DNA of 6,717 bases from assembly GCA_031254715.1 (NCBI GenBank), contig JAIRTY010000484.1:1-6717 (forward strand), read 5' to 3'. Shown in pieces: positions 1-5,298 of this stretch. The notes beneath the pieces were generated by a model. The model saw only the letters and a program-made list of their open reading frames with translations. It made no database searches and was not told the DNA's origin. Origin of the DNA: Nocardiopsaceae bacterium. GTDB lineage: Bacteria; Actinomycetota; Actinomycetes; Streptosporangiales; Streptosporangiaceae. Each line of letters opens with the position of its first letter. The first letter of the stretch is position 1. The translations under genes and the position numbers were made by a program.

Positions 1-440
1 CGAGCGGGCCGGGCACTCCCCCGACCGGAGCAGGCACCGGCGGGAACCCTGCCCCGGTGATCGCCTTCGCCTACGGGTTCCATGGCGAACGCGGGCAGTG
101 GTGGCATGACCTCGTCCACAGCGCCCTGGCAGCCGCTCATGACCCGGCCGAGGCTGACCGCTGGATGGAAGACTCGTTCGAGATCGCAGAAGTCCACGTT
201 CGCCCGGATCACCAGGGACAGGGGATCGGGCGGCGGCTCATGCTGTGGCTGACGGACGGGCGGCCGGAGCAGACCGCGGTGCTGTCCACTCCCGACGCCG
301 ACACCAGGGCGCGGCGGCTGTATCACCGGCTCGGCTTCTCGGACCTCCTGACCGCCTTCAGCTTCCCCGGCGGCAGCCCGCCCTACGCGGTGATGGGCAC
401 CACCCTGCCGCTGCGGGTGTCGGCGAGTCCCAGCCGCTGA
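1..440 (+). CDS. GNAT-family N-acetyltransferase, 5' partial
   Basis: This is the C-terminal part of a GCN5-related N-acetyltransferase, a cytoplasmic enzyme that moves an acetyl group from acetyl-CoA to an amine; the substrate cannot be told. The frame is open to the window edge (first full codon at base 3). A GTG at 57 could start a 127-residue protein, but that lacks the N-terminal part of the fold, so the true start is probably upstream. Counting from that GTG, the acetyl-CoA motif A is visible at about residues 43-60: EVHVRP, then HQGQGIGRR, the Q-x-x-G-x-G loop that holds the CoA pyrophosphate. The late-fold signature ARRLYHRLGF follows at about 85-94 and carries the Tyr often used as general acid. 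A short tail, PYAVMGTTLPL, ends the domain. The last 58 bp overlap the 3' end of metF on the other strand. The family assignment is firm and the specific role unknown. Confidence 0.85.
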   Translation, partial: SGPGTPPTGAGTGGNPAPVIAFAYGFHGERGQWWHDLVHSALAAAHDPAEADRWMEDSFEIAEVHVRPDHQGQGIGRRLMLWLTDGRPEQTAVLSTPDADTRARRLYHRLGFSDLLTAFSFPGGSPPYAVMGTTLPLRVSASPSR

Positions 441-1327
441 TAGATGTCGAGCGTGGCGCGCGAGCCGTTCAGCGTGTAGAAGTGCAGGCCAGGTGCGCCC
501 TCGGCGAGCAGTCGCTCGCACATGTGCGCCGCGTAGCCCACTCCGAGCTCCCGCACCGCGGCCCGGTCGTCTTCCGCCTCCCGCAACTGCGCGCCCAGCC
601 GGGGCGGGAACTTCGCGCCGGACAGCTCCACGATCCTCTCCAGGGTCCGCAGGCTGGTAACCGGCATGATCCCGGCAATGATCGGCACGTCGCAGCCCGC
701 TGCCGCCACCCGGTCCCGCAGCCGCAGGTAATCATCGACATAGAAGAACATCTGCGTGATCGCGAAGTCCGCCCCCGCCTCGCACTTGCGGACGAAGTGG
801 GCGATGTCGGTGGCGAGATCCGGCGACCTGGGGTGCCCTTCCGGGAACGCGGCGACGCCGACGCAGAAGTCCCCGGCCGACTTGACCAGGCTCACCAGGT
901 CGGATGCGTACGCAAGTCCGTCCGCGTGTTGCACCCACTCCCCGTTCGGGTCGCCCGGCGGGTCGCCGCGCAGCGCCAGCACATTCCGCACGCCCACGCC
1001 CGCGTAGGAGCCGATGACATGCCGGAGCTCTGCCACCGAGTGATTGACGGCGGTGAAGTGCCCGACCGGGGTAAGCGTCGTCTCGGCGGCGATCCTGCCC
1101 GTCACCCGCACGGTCCGGTCGCGGGTCGAGCCGCCTGCCCCGTAAGTCACGGACACGAACGTGGGCCGCAGCGGCTCCAGCTGCCGGATGGCTCGCCACA
1201 GCTTCTTCTCGTCTGGCTCGGTCTTCGGCGGCATGAACTCGAACGAGAACGACTGCTCGCCCGAGGCGAGCAGGTCGCGGATGACCGGTGACCGGGGCAG
1301 CGAGTGGTGCGGCGGGCGTGGCGACAT
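383..1327 (-). CDS. metF: Methylenetetrahydrofolate reductase
   Basis: This FAD enzyme reduces 5,10-methylene-THF to 5-methyl-THF with NAD(P)H and supplies the methyl group for methionine synthesis. The 314 residues fit the single-domain bacterial MetF type (E. coli 296). Motifs appear in the expected order: FEFMPPKT (25-36) with the proton-donor Glu30, VSVTYGAGGSTR (58-69), VLALRGDPPG (116-125) with the flavin-contacting Asp122, FAITQMFFY (188-196) with folate-contacting Gln192, and PIIAGIMPV (215-223). LHFYTLN (281-287) lies near the C-terminus. The start is the ATG at 1327. No Shine-Dalgarno sequence precedes it, but a TACCCT -10 box lies exactly 7 nt upstream, so the transcript is probably leaderless. 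The stop is TAG. The gene is divergent from the prenyl synthase, as metF (Rv2172c) and idsA2 (Rv2173) are in M. tuberculosis. No S-box, SAM riboswitch or B12 riboswitch is seen upstream. Confidence 0.95.
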   Translation of the reverse strand: MSPRPPHHSLPRSPVIRDLLASGEQSFSFEFMPPKTEPDEKKLWRAIRQLEPLRPTFVSVTYGAGGSTRDRTVRVTGRIAAETTLTPVGHFTAVNHSVAELRHVIGSYAGVGVRNVLALRGDPPGDPNGEWVQHADGLAYASDLVSLVKSAGDFCVGVAAFPEGHPRSPDLATDIAHFVRKCEAGADFAITQMFFYVDDYLRLRDRVAAAGCDVPIIAGIMPVTSLRTLERIVELSGAKFPPRLGAQLREAEDDRAAVRELGVGYAAHMCERLLAEGAPGLHFYTLNGSRATLDIYQRLGLADTRSGRVVPITA

Positions 1328-1334
1328 GCGTCTA

Positions 1335-1340
1335 AGGGTA
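1335..1340 (-). promoter_or_regulatory. Putative -10 box of metF (leaderless)
   Basis: Minus-strand TACCCT fits the actinobacterial -10 pattern TANNNT. Seven bases separate it from the metF ATG, which puts the first transcribed base at or next to the start codon. No good TTGACA-like -35 is visible at 16-18 bp. The absence of a ribosome binding site agrees with a leaderless mRNA. Inferred from sequence only. Confidence 0.5.
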
Positions 1341-1383
1341 ACGAGCCCGGCACCGCCCGGTCCGCCATAGGGAGCCAGGCACG

Positions 1384-1389
1384 TAGTCT
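1384..1389 (+). promoter_or_regulatory. Putative -10 box of the prenyl synthase gene (leaderless)
   Basis: Plus-strand TAGTCT fits TANNNT and lies exactly 7 nt before the ATG at 1397, the same geometry as the divergent metF promoter. This supports ATG 1397 over the upstream GTG at 1304. The two -10 boxes are 43 bp apart, so their -35 regions (around 1358-1366) would overlap. No convincing -35 hexamer is seen. Confidence 0.5.
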
Positions 1390-1396
1390 CGCGACC

Positions 1397-2467
1397 ATGA
1401 ATCCCAGTTCGGCCTGCCTGGACCTGATCCGCGAGCAGGTCGGCCGGGCGCTGGCGGAGTTCCTTGCCCGGCAGCGCGACGTGCTCGTGTCAGCGGGCGA
1501 GGAACTGCTGCCTGCCCTGGACGCCATGTCCGGCTTGATCGCCCGCGGCAAGCGGCTGCGGCCGGCGTTCTGCTATTGGGGGTGGCGGGGCGCGGGCGGG
1601 GAGGACCGCCCGGAGATCATGGCCGCCGCAGCCGCGCTGGAGCTTCTGCACACCGGGGCCCTGATCCACGACGATGTGATGGATGCCAGCGACACCCGCC
1701 GCGGTCAGCCCGCCCTGCATCGCCGGTTCGCCGCCCGGCACGCCGACAGCGGGTGGCGCGGTTCAGCCGACGGATTCGGGACCGGCACCGCCATCCTCCT
1801 CGGCGACCTGCTGCTGTGCTGGACCGACGAGATGTTCCGGGCCAGCGGCCTGCCCCCGGAGGCGATCCGCCGCGCCCAGCCGGTGCTCGACCGGATGCGG
1901 ACCGAGGTGATCGCGGGGCAGTACCTGGACCTGCTCGGCCAGGCGGCCGGGAACGAGACCGCGGCGAGCGCGCTGCGAGTGGTTGAGTTCAAGACGGCCA
2001 AGTACACGATCGAACGCCCGCTCCAGCTCGGCGCCGCGCTCGCAGGCCCTGAGGACGACGCGCTCAGCCGCGCCTACTCCGGCTACGGCCTCCCGCTCGG
2101 CACGGCGTTCCAGCTCCGCGACGACATCCTGGGGATGTTCGGCAACCCGGCGCAGACCGGCAAGCCCACCGGGGACGACCTGAGGGCGGGCAAGCGCACG
2201 GTGCTGCTGGCGACCGCCCTGGCCCGGGCCACCACCGAGCAGGCGGCCGTCATCGACCGCCATCTGGGCGATCCCATGCTGGACGAGGCCGGCACCGCCG
2301 AGGTCCAGGCGGTCATCGCGGCCACCGGGGCGCTGACCGAATGCGAGCGCATGATCGACGCCAAGGTCAGGGACGCGCTCGCCGCCCTGTCAGCGGCGCC
2401 GGTCGCGCCCGAGGTCAGCAGCGCGCTCACCGAGCTCGCCATCGCGGCCACCGCCCGCCGCGACTGA
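1397..2467 (+). CDS. Polyprenyl (geranylgeranyl-type) diphosphate synthase
   Basis: A trans-isoprenyl diphosphate synthase that condenses isopentenyl diphosphate onto allylic diphosphates, providing precursors for carotenoids, menaquinone side chains or lipid carriers. The protein has 356 residues from ATG 1397; the frame is open further upstream, but the -10 box and lack of conservation there favour this start. Visible motifs are GKRLRP (51-56, IPP binding), the first aspartate-rich motif DDVMD (92-96) in an LIHDDVMDASDTRRG context, FKTAKYT (198-204) with its conserved Lys, and the second aspartate-rich motif QLRDDILGMFG (239-249), followed by GKPTGDDLRAGKRT (255-268). The second motif is DDxxG rather than DDxxD, as in many actinobacterial GGPP-synthase-like proteins (IdsA group). 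Small residues Gly87 and Ala88 precede the first motif, so chain length cannot be called. No carotenoid or quinone genes lie beside it. Position next to metF matches mycobacterial idsA2. Confidence 0.92.
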   Translation: MNPSSACLDLIREQVGRALAEFLARQRDVLVSAGEELLPALDAMSGLIARGKRLRPAFCYWGWRGAGGEDRPEIMAAAAALELLHTGALIHDDVMDASDTRRGQPALHRRFAARHADSGWRGSADGFGTGTAILLGDLLLCWTDEMFRASGLPPEAIRRAQPVLDRMRTEVIAGQYLDLLGQAAGNETAASALRVVEFKTAKYTIERPLQLGAALAGPEDDALSRAYSGYGLPLGTAFQLRDDILGMFGNPAQTGKPTGDDLRAGKRTVLLATALARATTEQAAVIDRHLGDPMLDEAGTAEVQAVIAATGALTECERMIDAKVRDALAALSAAPVAPEVSSALTELAIAATARRD

Positions 2468-2472
2468 AGCCC

Positions 2473-2557
2473 CGCTCCCCTCGTCCGCTGCTCCCCTCGA
2501 CTGAGCCCAGTTCCCCTCGCCTGAGCCCAGCTCCCACGGTCTGCCCCGCTCCCCTCG
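2473..2557. repeat. Short pyrimidine-rich degenerate repeats
   Basis: The octamer TCCCCTCG occurs four times (2476-2483, 2492-2499, 2512-2519, 2550-2557), and CTGAGCCCAG occurs twice (2501-2510, 2521-2530), giving an irregular array with 16-38 bp spacing. It starts just after the stop codon of the prenyl synthase gene. The function is unknown; slippage-prone noncoding sequence is the simplest reading. Confidence 0.6.
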
Positions 2558-2560
2558 TCT

Positions 2561-2616
2561 CAGCGCCCCTGCCAGCCGGATCAGCGCCCCCTGCCAGCCG
2601 GATCAGCGCCCCTGCC
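2561..2616. repeat. 21/22 bp tandem repeat, 2.6 copies
   Basis: The units CAGCGCCCC(C)TGCCAGCCGGAT lie at 2561-2581 (21 bp) and 2582-2603 (22 bp, one extra C), with a partial third unit at 2604-2616. The copies are otherwise identical, which points to recent duplication. The length difference of one C fits slippage in the C run. Confidence 0.8.
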
Positions 2617-2626
2617 CCGCCAAACT

Positions 2627-2682
2627 CCATGATCGTGGCGATTCGGTCGGCATCGAACCCTCCCAAGTCCCCACGATCATGG
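2627..2682. repeat. Inverted-repeat element, copy 1
   Basis: The arms CCATGATCGTGG (2627-2638) and CCACGATCATGG (2671-2682) are perfect 12 bp reverse complements separated by 32 bp. Each arm is itself a near-palindrome centred on GATC. The element could form a 12 bp stem with a large loop in RNA or a cruciform in DNA. No target-site duplication flanks it. Its place between convergent genes is typical of REP/BIME-like interspersed elements or bidirectional terminators. Confidence 0.8.
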
Positions 2683-2739
2683 AACGGGCCCCGAGCCACG
2701 GCAGCCAGCCGGAAAAACGCGCCGCCGCCCCGCCGAAGT

Positions 2740-2795
2740 CCATGATCGTGGCGATTTGGCCGGCACCGAACCCTCCCGAATCCCCACGATCATGG
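2740..2795. repeat. Inverted-repeat element, copy 2
   Basis: This has the same 12 bp arms (2740-2751 and 2784-2795) and the same 32 bp spacer length as copy 1. Pairing extends inward: CGATT on the left faces AATCC on the right, giving 17 bp arms with one mismatch. The spacer differs from copy 1 at about six positions while the arms are identical. Flanking sequence is shared too (CCGCC before, and GAGCCACGGCAGCC after), so the duplicated unit is about 113 bp, in direct tandem. Confidence 0.8.
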
Positions 2796-2871
2796 GGAAC
2801 GAGGGGCCGCGAGCCACGGCAGCCGGCCGGATGGGCAGCCGAAAGGACGAGTTGCGGGCAGACAGCAGCTC

Positions 2872-3525
2872 TCAGGACGCCGCTGCTGCCAGCCGGGCGG
2901 CGAGCGCCGCCGCTGCCGCGGCGGGGTCCGGGGCCGCGGTGAGCGCGCGCACCACCACCACCCGCTGCGCCCCCGTGGCCAGCACCTCGTCCAGGCTGTC
3001 CAGGCCGATGCCGCCGATGGCGAACCAGGGCCGGGAAGTCTCCAGCCCGGCGGCATAGTGCAGCAGCGGCAGCCCGGGCGCCGGGCGGCCCGGCTTGGTC
3101 GGGGTGGGCCAGACGGGGCCCGCGCAGAAGTAGTCGATCCCGGCAGCGGCCGCCGCCCGGGCGGTCTCGGGCTCAGCATGGGTGGACACGCCGATCAGCG
3201 GGCCGGGGCCGAGGATCCGGCGGGCCACCTCCGGCGGCAGGTCGTCCTGCCCCAGGTGCAGCACGTCCGCCCCGGTCGCGTAGGCGAGGTCCGCCCGGTC
3301 ATTGACCGCGAGCAGCGCCCCGTGCTTGCCGGCCTTAGCCCGGAACGTTTCCAGGTAGCCCATTTCCGGCCCTGCTTCCAGGCCCTTCTGCCGCAACTGG
3401 ACCACGTCCACACCGGCCCCGAGCACCGCGTCGAGGAACTCGGGCAGGTCACCCTGGCGCTCGCGGGCGTCGGTGCACAGGTACAGCCGTGCCCGTGCCA
3501 GCCTGTCGCGCAGGTCAGCAGGCAC
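2872..3525 (-). CDS. thiE: Thiamine phosphate synthase
   Basis: ThiE joins hydroxymethylpyrimidine diphosphate to thiazole phosphate to give thiamine phosphate and PPi. The GTG at 3525 is chosen as start because the family's N-terminus begins just before LYLCTDAR; this gives 217 residues, the usual length. An ATG at 3588 would add 21 unconserved residues. G-rich sequence upstream (GGCGGGGCGGA) may serve as ribosome binding site. TIM-barrel motifs in order are QLRQK (43-47, pyrophosphate/pyrimidine site), VNDRADL (74-80) with a Mg-binding Asp, HLGQDDL (90-96) with the second metal-binding Asp, IGVSTHA (111-117), GPVWPTPTKP (136-145), and AIGGIGL (169-175). The usual acidic residue in QLR(D/E)K is Gln here, but the catalytic Arg and Lys remain. 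It follows the Rv2175c-like gene after 122 bp, with a strong hairpin between them. No TPP riboswitch is visible ahead of it. Confidence 0.94.
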   Translation of the reverse strand: MPADLRDRLARARLYLCTDARERQGDLPEFLDAVLGAGVDVVQLRQKGLEAGPEMGYLETFRAKAGKHGALLAVNDRADLAYATGADVLHLGQDDLPPEVARRILGPGPLIGVSTHAEPETARAAAAAGIDYFCAGPVWPTPTKPGRPAPGLPLLHYAAGLETSRPWFAIGGIGLDSLDEVLATGAQRVVVVRALTAAPDPAAAAAALAARLAAAAS

Positions 3526-3562
3526 GCGTCCGCCCCGCCCGGTGCCCGCCTCGCGGCAACTG

Positions 3563-3577
3563 GTGCCGCCCCGGCAC
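3563..3577 (-). repeat. Small perfect hairpin upstream of thiE
   Basis: GTGCCG (3563-3568) and CGGCAC (3572-3577) pair perfectly around a CCC loop, 38-52 nt ahead of the thiE GTG. It could be part of a structured thiE leader, but GC-rich DNA often yields such stems by chance. Confidence 0.4.
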
Positions 3578-3611
3578 GGCGCGGGCATCGGTCAAGCCCG
3601 GCACGCCCCGC

Positions 3612-3648
3612 AGGGCCTGTGCCCCCGCGGCGCAGGGGCGCAGGCCCT
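3612..3648 (-). terminator. Terminator-like hairpin after the Rv2175c-like gene
   Basis: Arms AGGGCCTGTGCCCC (3612-3625) and GGGGCGCAGGCCCT (3635-3648) pair at 13 of 14 positions around a 9-base loop. The outermost base belongs to the TGA stop codon of the Rv2175c-like gene, so the stem begins right where translation ends. No U tract follows, as is common in actinobacterial hairpin terminators. It may stop or attenuate transcription into thiE, or protect the upstream mRNA end. Confidence 0.6.
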
Positions 3649-4010
3649 CAGAACGCAAGAGCCTGGGCCCGCCGGTTCACCTCGGTGCCCCGGTGCTCCG
3701 CGATCGCCTGCACCGGCGTGCCGGGAAGCGTGTCGTCGGCCGTGAACAGCCAGCGCAGCGCATCCGGCTCGGCGAAGCCGCAGTCGAAGAGCACCGTGAG
3801 GGTCCCGCACAGCCCCTTGACAACGTGGCTGCCTTCGAGGAACGCGGCCGGCACGGCCAGGGAGCCGTCCGGCCGCTGCACCGCCACCAGCTTGTGGTCG
3901 CGCAGCAGTTGCCGGACCCGGCTGCGCGGCATGCCGAGCCGGTCGGATACCTCGGGGAGGGTGAGCCAGTCGCCGACAAGAGTGTCAAGCGGGGGGTCAA
4001 TCTGTGCCAC
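3648..4010 (-). CDS. Rv2175c-type small DNA-binding (HTH) regulator
   Basis: A 120-residue protein related to M. tuberculosis Rv2175c, a DNA-binding protein and substrate of Ser/Thr kinase PknL. Residues about 14-45 form the helix-turn-helix (WLTLPEVSDRLGM, then RVRQLLRDHKLVAV), with a small wing (AVQRPDGSLAVP) after it. The C-terminal half carries family signatures VVKGLCGTLTVL (63-74), WLFTADDTLPG (87-97), and the ending RRAQALAF (113-120). GTG 4010 is chosen because homologues begin about four residues before the ID..LD..LV.DWLTL block. ATG codons at 4037 and 4031 and a TTG at 4043 are in frame and would add 7-11 unconserved residues; a G-rich GGGGGTG precedes ATG 4037, so that start cannot be excluded. 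It lies 77 bp after the oxidoreductase gene. Direct repeats over its start suggest autoregulation. The N-terminal phospho-threonine region of Rv2175c is not recognisable, and no kinase gene is in the window. Confidence 0.82.
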   Translation of the reverse strand: MAQIDPPLDTLVGDWLTLPEVSDRLGMPRSRVRQLLRDHKLVAVQRPDGSLAVPAAFLEGSHVVKGLCGTLTVLFDCGFAEPDALRWLFTADDTLPGTPVQAIAEHRGTEVNRRAQALAF

Positions 4011-4029
4011 ACCCCGAATGTGCCACACC
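4003..4029 (-). promoter_or_regulatory. Duplicated TGTGCCACACC motif, candidate operator
   Basis: An 11 bp sequence occurs twice without mismatch in the same orientation, at 4003-4013 and 4019-4029, start to start 16 bp. Its core TGTGCCACA is a palindrome with one central base, as expected for a dimeric DNA-binding protein. One copy covers the chosen GTG start and the other touches the candidate -10 box. Binding by the encoded HTH protein is an inference. Confidence 0.45.
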
Positions 4030-4032
4030 ATA
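4027..4032 (-). promoter_or_regulatory. Candidate -10 box of the Rv2175c-like gene
   Basis: Minus-strand TATGGT fits TANNNT and would start transcription near 4019, about 9 nt before GTG 4010. The in-frame ATG at 4031 lies inside this box, so both readings cannot be true together. No -35 hexamer is apparent, so co-transcription from the oxidoreductase gene upstream is an alternative. Confidence 0.3.
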
Positions 4033-4087
4033 GGCATTGCCAAACACCCCCGGCCGCCCGCCGCCCGGCCCGGCGCGCCGCGGTTCG

Positions 4088-5284
4088 TCAGCCCGCGACC
4101 GCGTCCCGGACCGGGATCTCCGGGTCGGCCAGCCGGTCAGGATCGACCGGCCGGCCCGACCCGATCACCCGCCGTCCCTGCACCAGGTCCCGCGGCAGGC
4201 TCACGGTCAGCAGTGCTACCAGCCGGTCTCCGTCCCCGCCGGCGGCCGGGCCGAGCCAGCACGCCGACCACTTCTCCGCCGCCGGGTCGCCCCGCCATAG
4301 CAGCCGGTCGCCGCCGGCGTGGTGGCCGGCGTACTGCACCATCCGGCCGAACTGCTCCGACCAGAAGTACGGCACCGGGTCGTACTCTTCCGTTCCGCCG
4401 AGAATGTTGGCGGCCACGACGGACGGCCCGTGCAGCGCGTTGTCCCAGTGCTCGACCCGCAGCCGGCGCCCGTAGCGGCGGGAGGCGAACGACGCGCAGT
4501 CCCCGGCCGCGAACACCCCGGGCAGCGAAGCGCGCAGCCCGGCGTCGGTGACCACGCCGTTGTCCAGCGCCAGGCCGGAGCCGGCCAGCCAGCCGGTGCG
4601 CGGGCGCACCCCGACCGCGGTGACGATCTCGTCGGCGGCCAGCCAGCCCCCGCCGGGCAGCGCCAGCCCGCCCGCTTCCACGGAACTCACCGGCTGGCTC
4701 AGCCGCAGGTCAACGCCTGCCGCCTGATACCAGCCGATGGTCGTCCGGCCTGCGGTCACCCCGAGCGCCCCGGCCAGCGGCGCCTGCGCCGCCTCCACCA
4801 CGGTGACCCGGCAGCCCCGCGCGACCGCGGCGGTGGCCAGCTCGGCACCGATCCACCCCGCGCCGATGACGGCCAGCCTGGTGCCGGGCCGCAGCGCCGC
4901 CCGCAGCTCCAGCGCCTCATCGAGGGTGCGCAGCACCCGCTGGCTTCCGCTGCCCGGCAGCCGCACAGGTTCCGCACCGGTGGCGACGACGACGTTATCG
5001 AACGGGTATTCCTCGTGGCCGGTGCGGACCGCATCGCCGGTGAGTTCCTTGGCGGGCTCTCCCAGCCTCGCCGTCACCCCGAGCGCGGAGAAGTCTGCCG
5101 CCAGCGAGGTGTCATCCAGTTCGCCCCGCATGAGCTTCTTGGTCAGCGGCGGGCGGTCGTAGGGCGGGCGGGACTCGGCGCCCAGCATCGTGATGGCCCC
5201 GGTGTAGCCCTTGCCGCGAAGTTCCTCCGCTGTCCGCAGGCCGGCCAGTCCCCCGCCGACTATCACCACCCGCTCCGCACTCAT
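4088..5284 (-). CDS. FAD/NAD(P)H ferredoxin-reductase-like oxidoreductase
   Basis: A 398-residue flavoprotein of the putidaredoxin/rhodocoxin reductase group, which passes electrons from NAD(P)H via FAD to a ferredoxin or similar partner. Visible are VVIVGGGLAGL (6-16, FAD Rossmann motif), YDRPPLTKK (42-50), VVVATGAEP (98-106), LAVIGAGWIGAE (137-148, NAD(P)H Rossmann motif), VFAAGDCASF (257-266, FAD ribityl contact), and VEHWDNALHG (277-286) of the C-terminal domain. No CxxxxC redox pair follows the FAD motif, so it is not a disulfide reductase. Start ATG 5284 lies 8 nt behind a TACTCT box; GTG 5290 would add two residues and sits too close to that box. The partner and substrate are unknown, and no ferredoxin or P450 gene is in the window. 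It is divergent from thiO, so a link with thiamine metabolism is suggested only by position. Confidence 0.88.
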   Translation of the reverse strand: MSAERVVIVGGGLAGLRTAEELRGKGYTGAITMLGAESRPPYDRPPLTKKLMRGELDDTSLAADFSALGVTARLGEPAKELTGDAVRTGHEEYPFDNVVVATGAEPVRLPGSGSQRVLRTLDEALELRAALRPGTRLAVIGAGWIGAELATAAVARGCRVTVVEAAQAPLAGALGVTAGRTTIGWYQAAGVDLRLSQPVSSVEAGGLALPGGGWLAADEIVTAVGVRPRTGWLAGSGLALDNGVVTDAGLRASLPGVFAAGDCASFASRRYGRRLRVEHWDNALHGPSVVAANILGGTEEYDPVPYFWSEQFGRMVQYAGHHAGGDRLLWRGDPAAEKWSACWLGPAAGGDGDRLVALLTVSLPRDLVQGRRVIGSGRPVDPDRLADPEIPVRDAVAG

Positions 5285-5291
5285 CGGCACT

Positions 5292-5298
5292 TAGAGTA
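5292..5298. promoter_or_regulatory. Symmetric TAGAGTA: -10 boxes on both strands
   Basis: The heptamer reads TAGAGT on the plus strand (5292-5297) towards the thiO riboswitch and TACTCT on the minus strand (5298-5293) towards the oxidoreductase ATG, 8 nt on. The minus-strand promoter has a TGGACA -35 (5323-5318, five of six matches to TTGACA) at 19 bp spacing. The plus-strand -35 is not convincing. Only one such TANNNT lies in the 80 bp upstream of the riboswitch on the plus strand. Confidence 0.5.

Larger units (their letters stand above)
2468..2871. other. Gene-free, repeat-rich region between convergent genes
   Basis: This 404 bp stretch separates the prenyl synthase (+) from thiE (-), whose 3' ends face each other. 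No frame in it resembles a protein family. It holds, left to right, short TCCCCTCG-type repeats, a 21/22 bp tandem repeat, and two 113 bp units each carrying a 56 bp inverted repeat. No U-tract terminator is seen; the inverted repeats are the only candidates for stopping transcription from either side. Confidence 0.85.

Noticed and set aside
245..1291. A 348-codon open frame on the plus strand over metF
   Set aside because: It is antisense to the clear metF gene, rich in Arg/Pro/His, and has no family motif.
1304..1396. An upstream GTG start at 1304 for the prenyl synthase
   Set aside because: It would overlap the start of metF and both promoters, the added 31 residues do not look conserved, and the ATG at 1397 sits properly behind a -10 box.
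2561..2795. A CRISPR array or a MITE
   Set aside because: Repeat lengths and spacings do not fit a CRISPR array and spacers are not unique; no terminal target-site duplication flanks the inverted repeats, so a transposon origin is not supported.
2341..2942. Plus-strand open frames across the repeat region that could be read as small genes
   Set aside because: The translations follow the DNA repeats (Pro/Ser/Arg-rich), there is no ribosome site, and neither family similarity nor conserved motif is seen.
3526..3647. A second TPP riboswitch ahead of thiE
   Set aside because: Neither CTGAGA nor the CCTGATC...GCGAAGGGA signature occurs on the minus strand here.
3058..4551. A 497-codon open frame on the plus strand across thiE, the HTH gene and the oxidoreductase
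   Set aside because: It runs antisense to three recognisable proteins, its translation is low-complexity Arg/Pro/Ala text, and long antisense frames are expected at this GC content.
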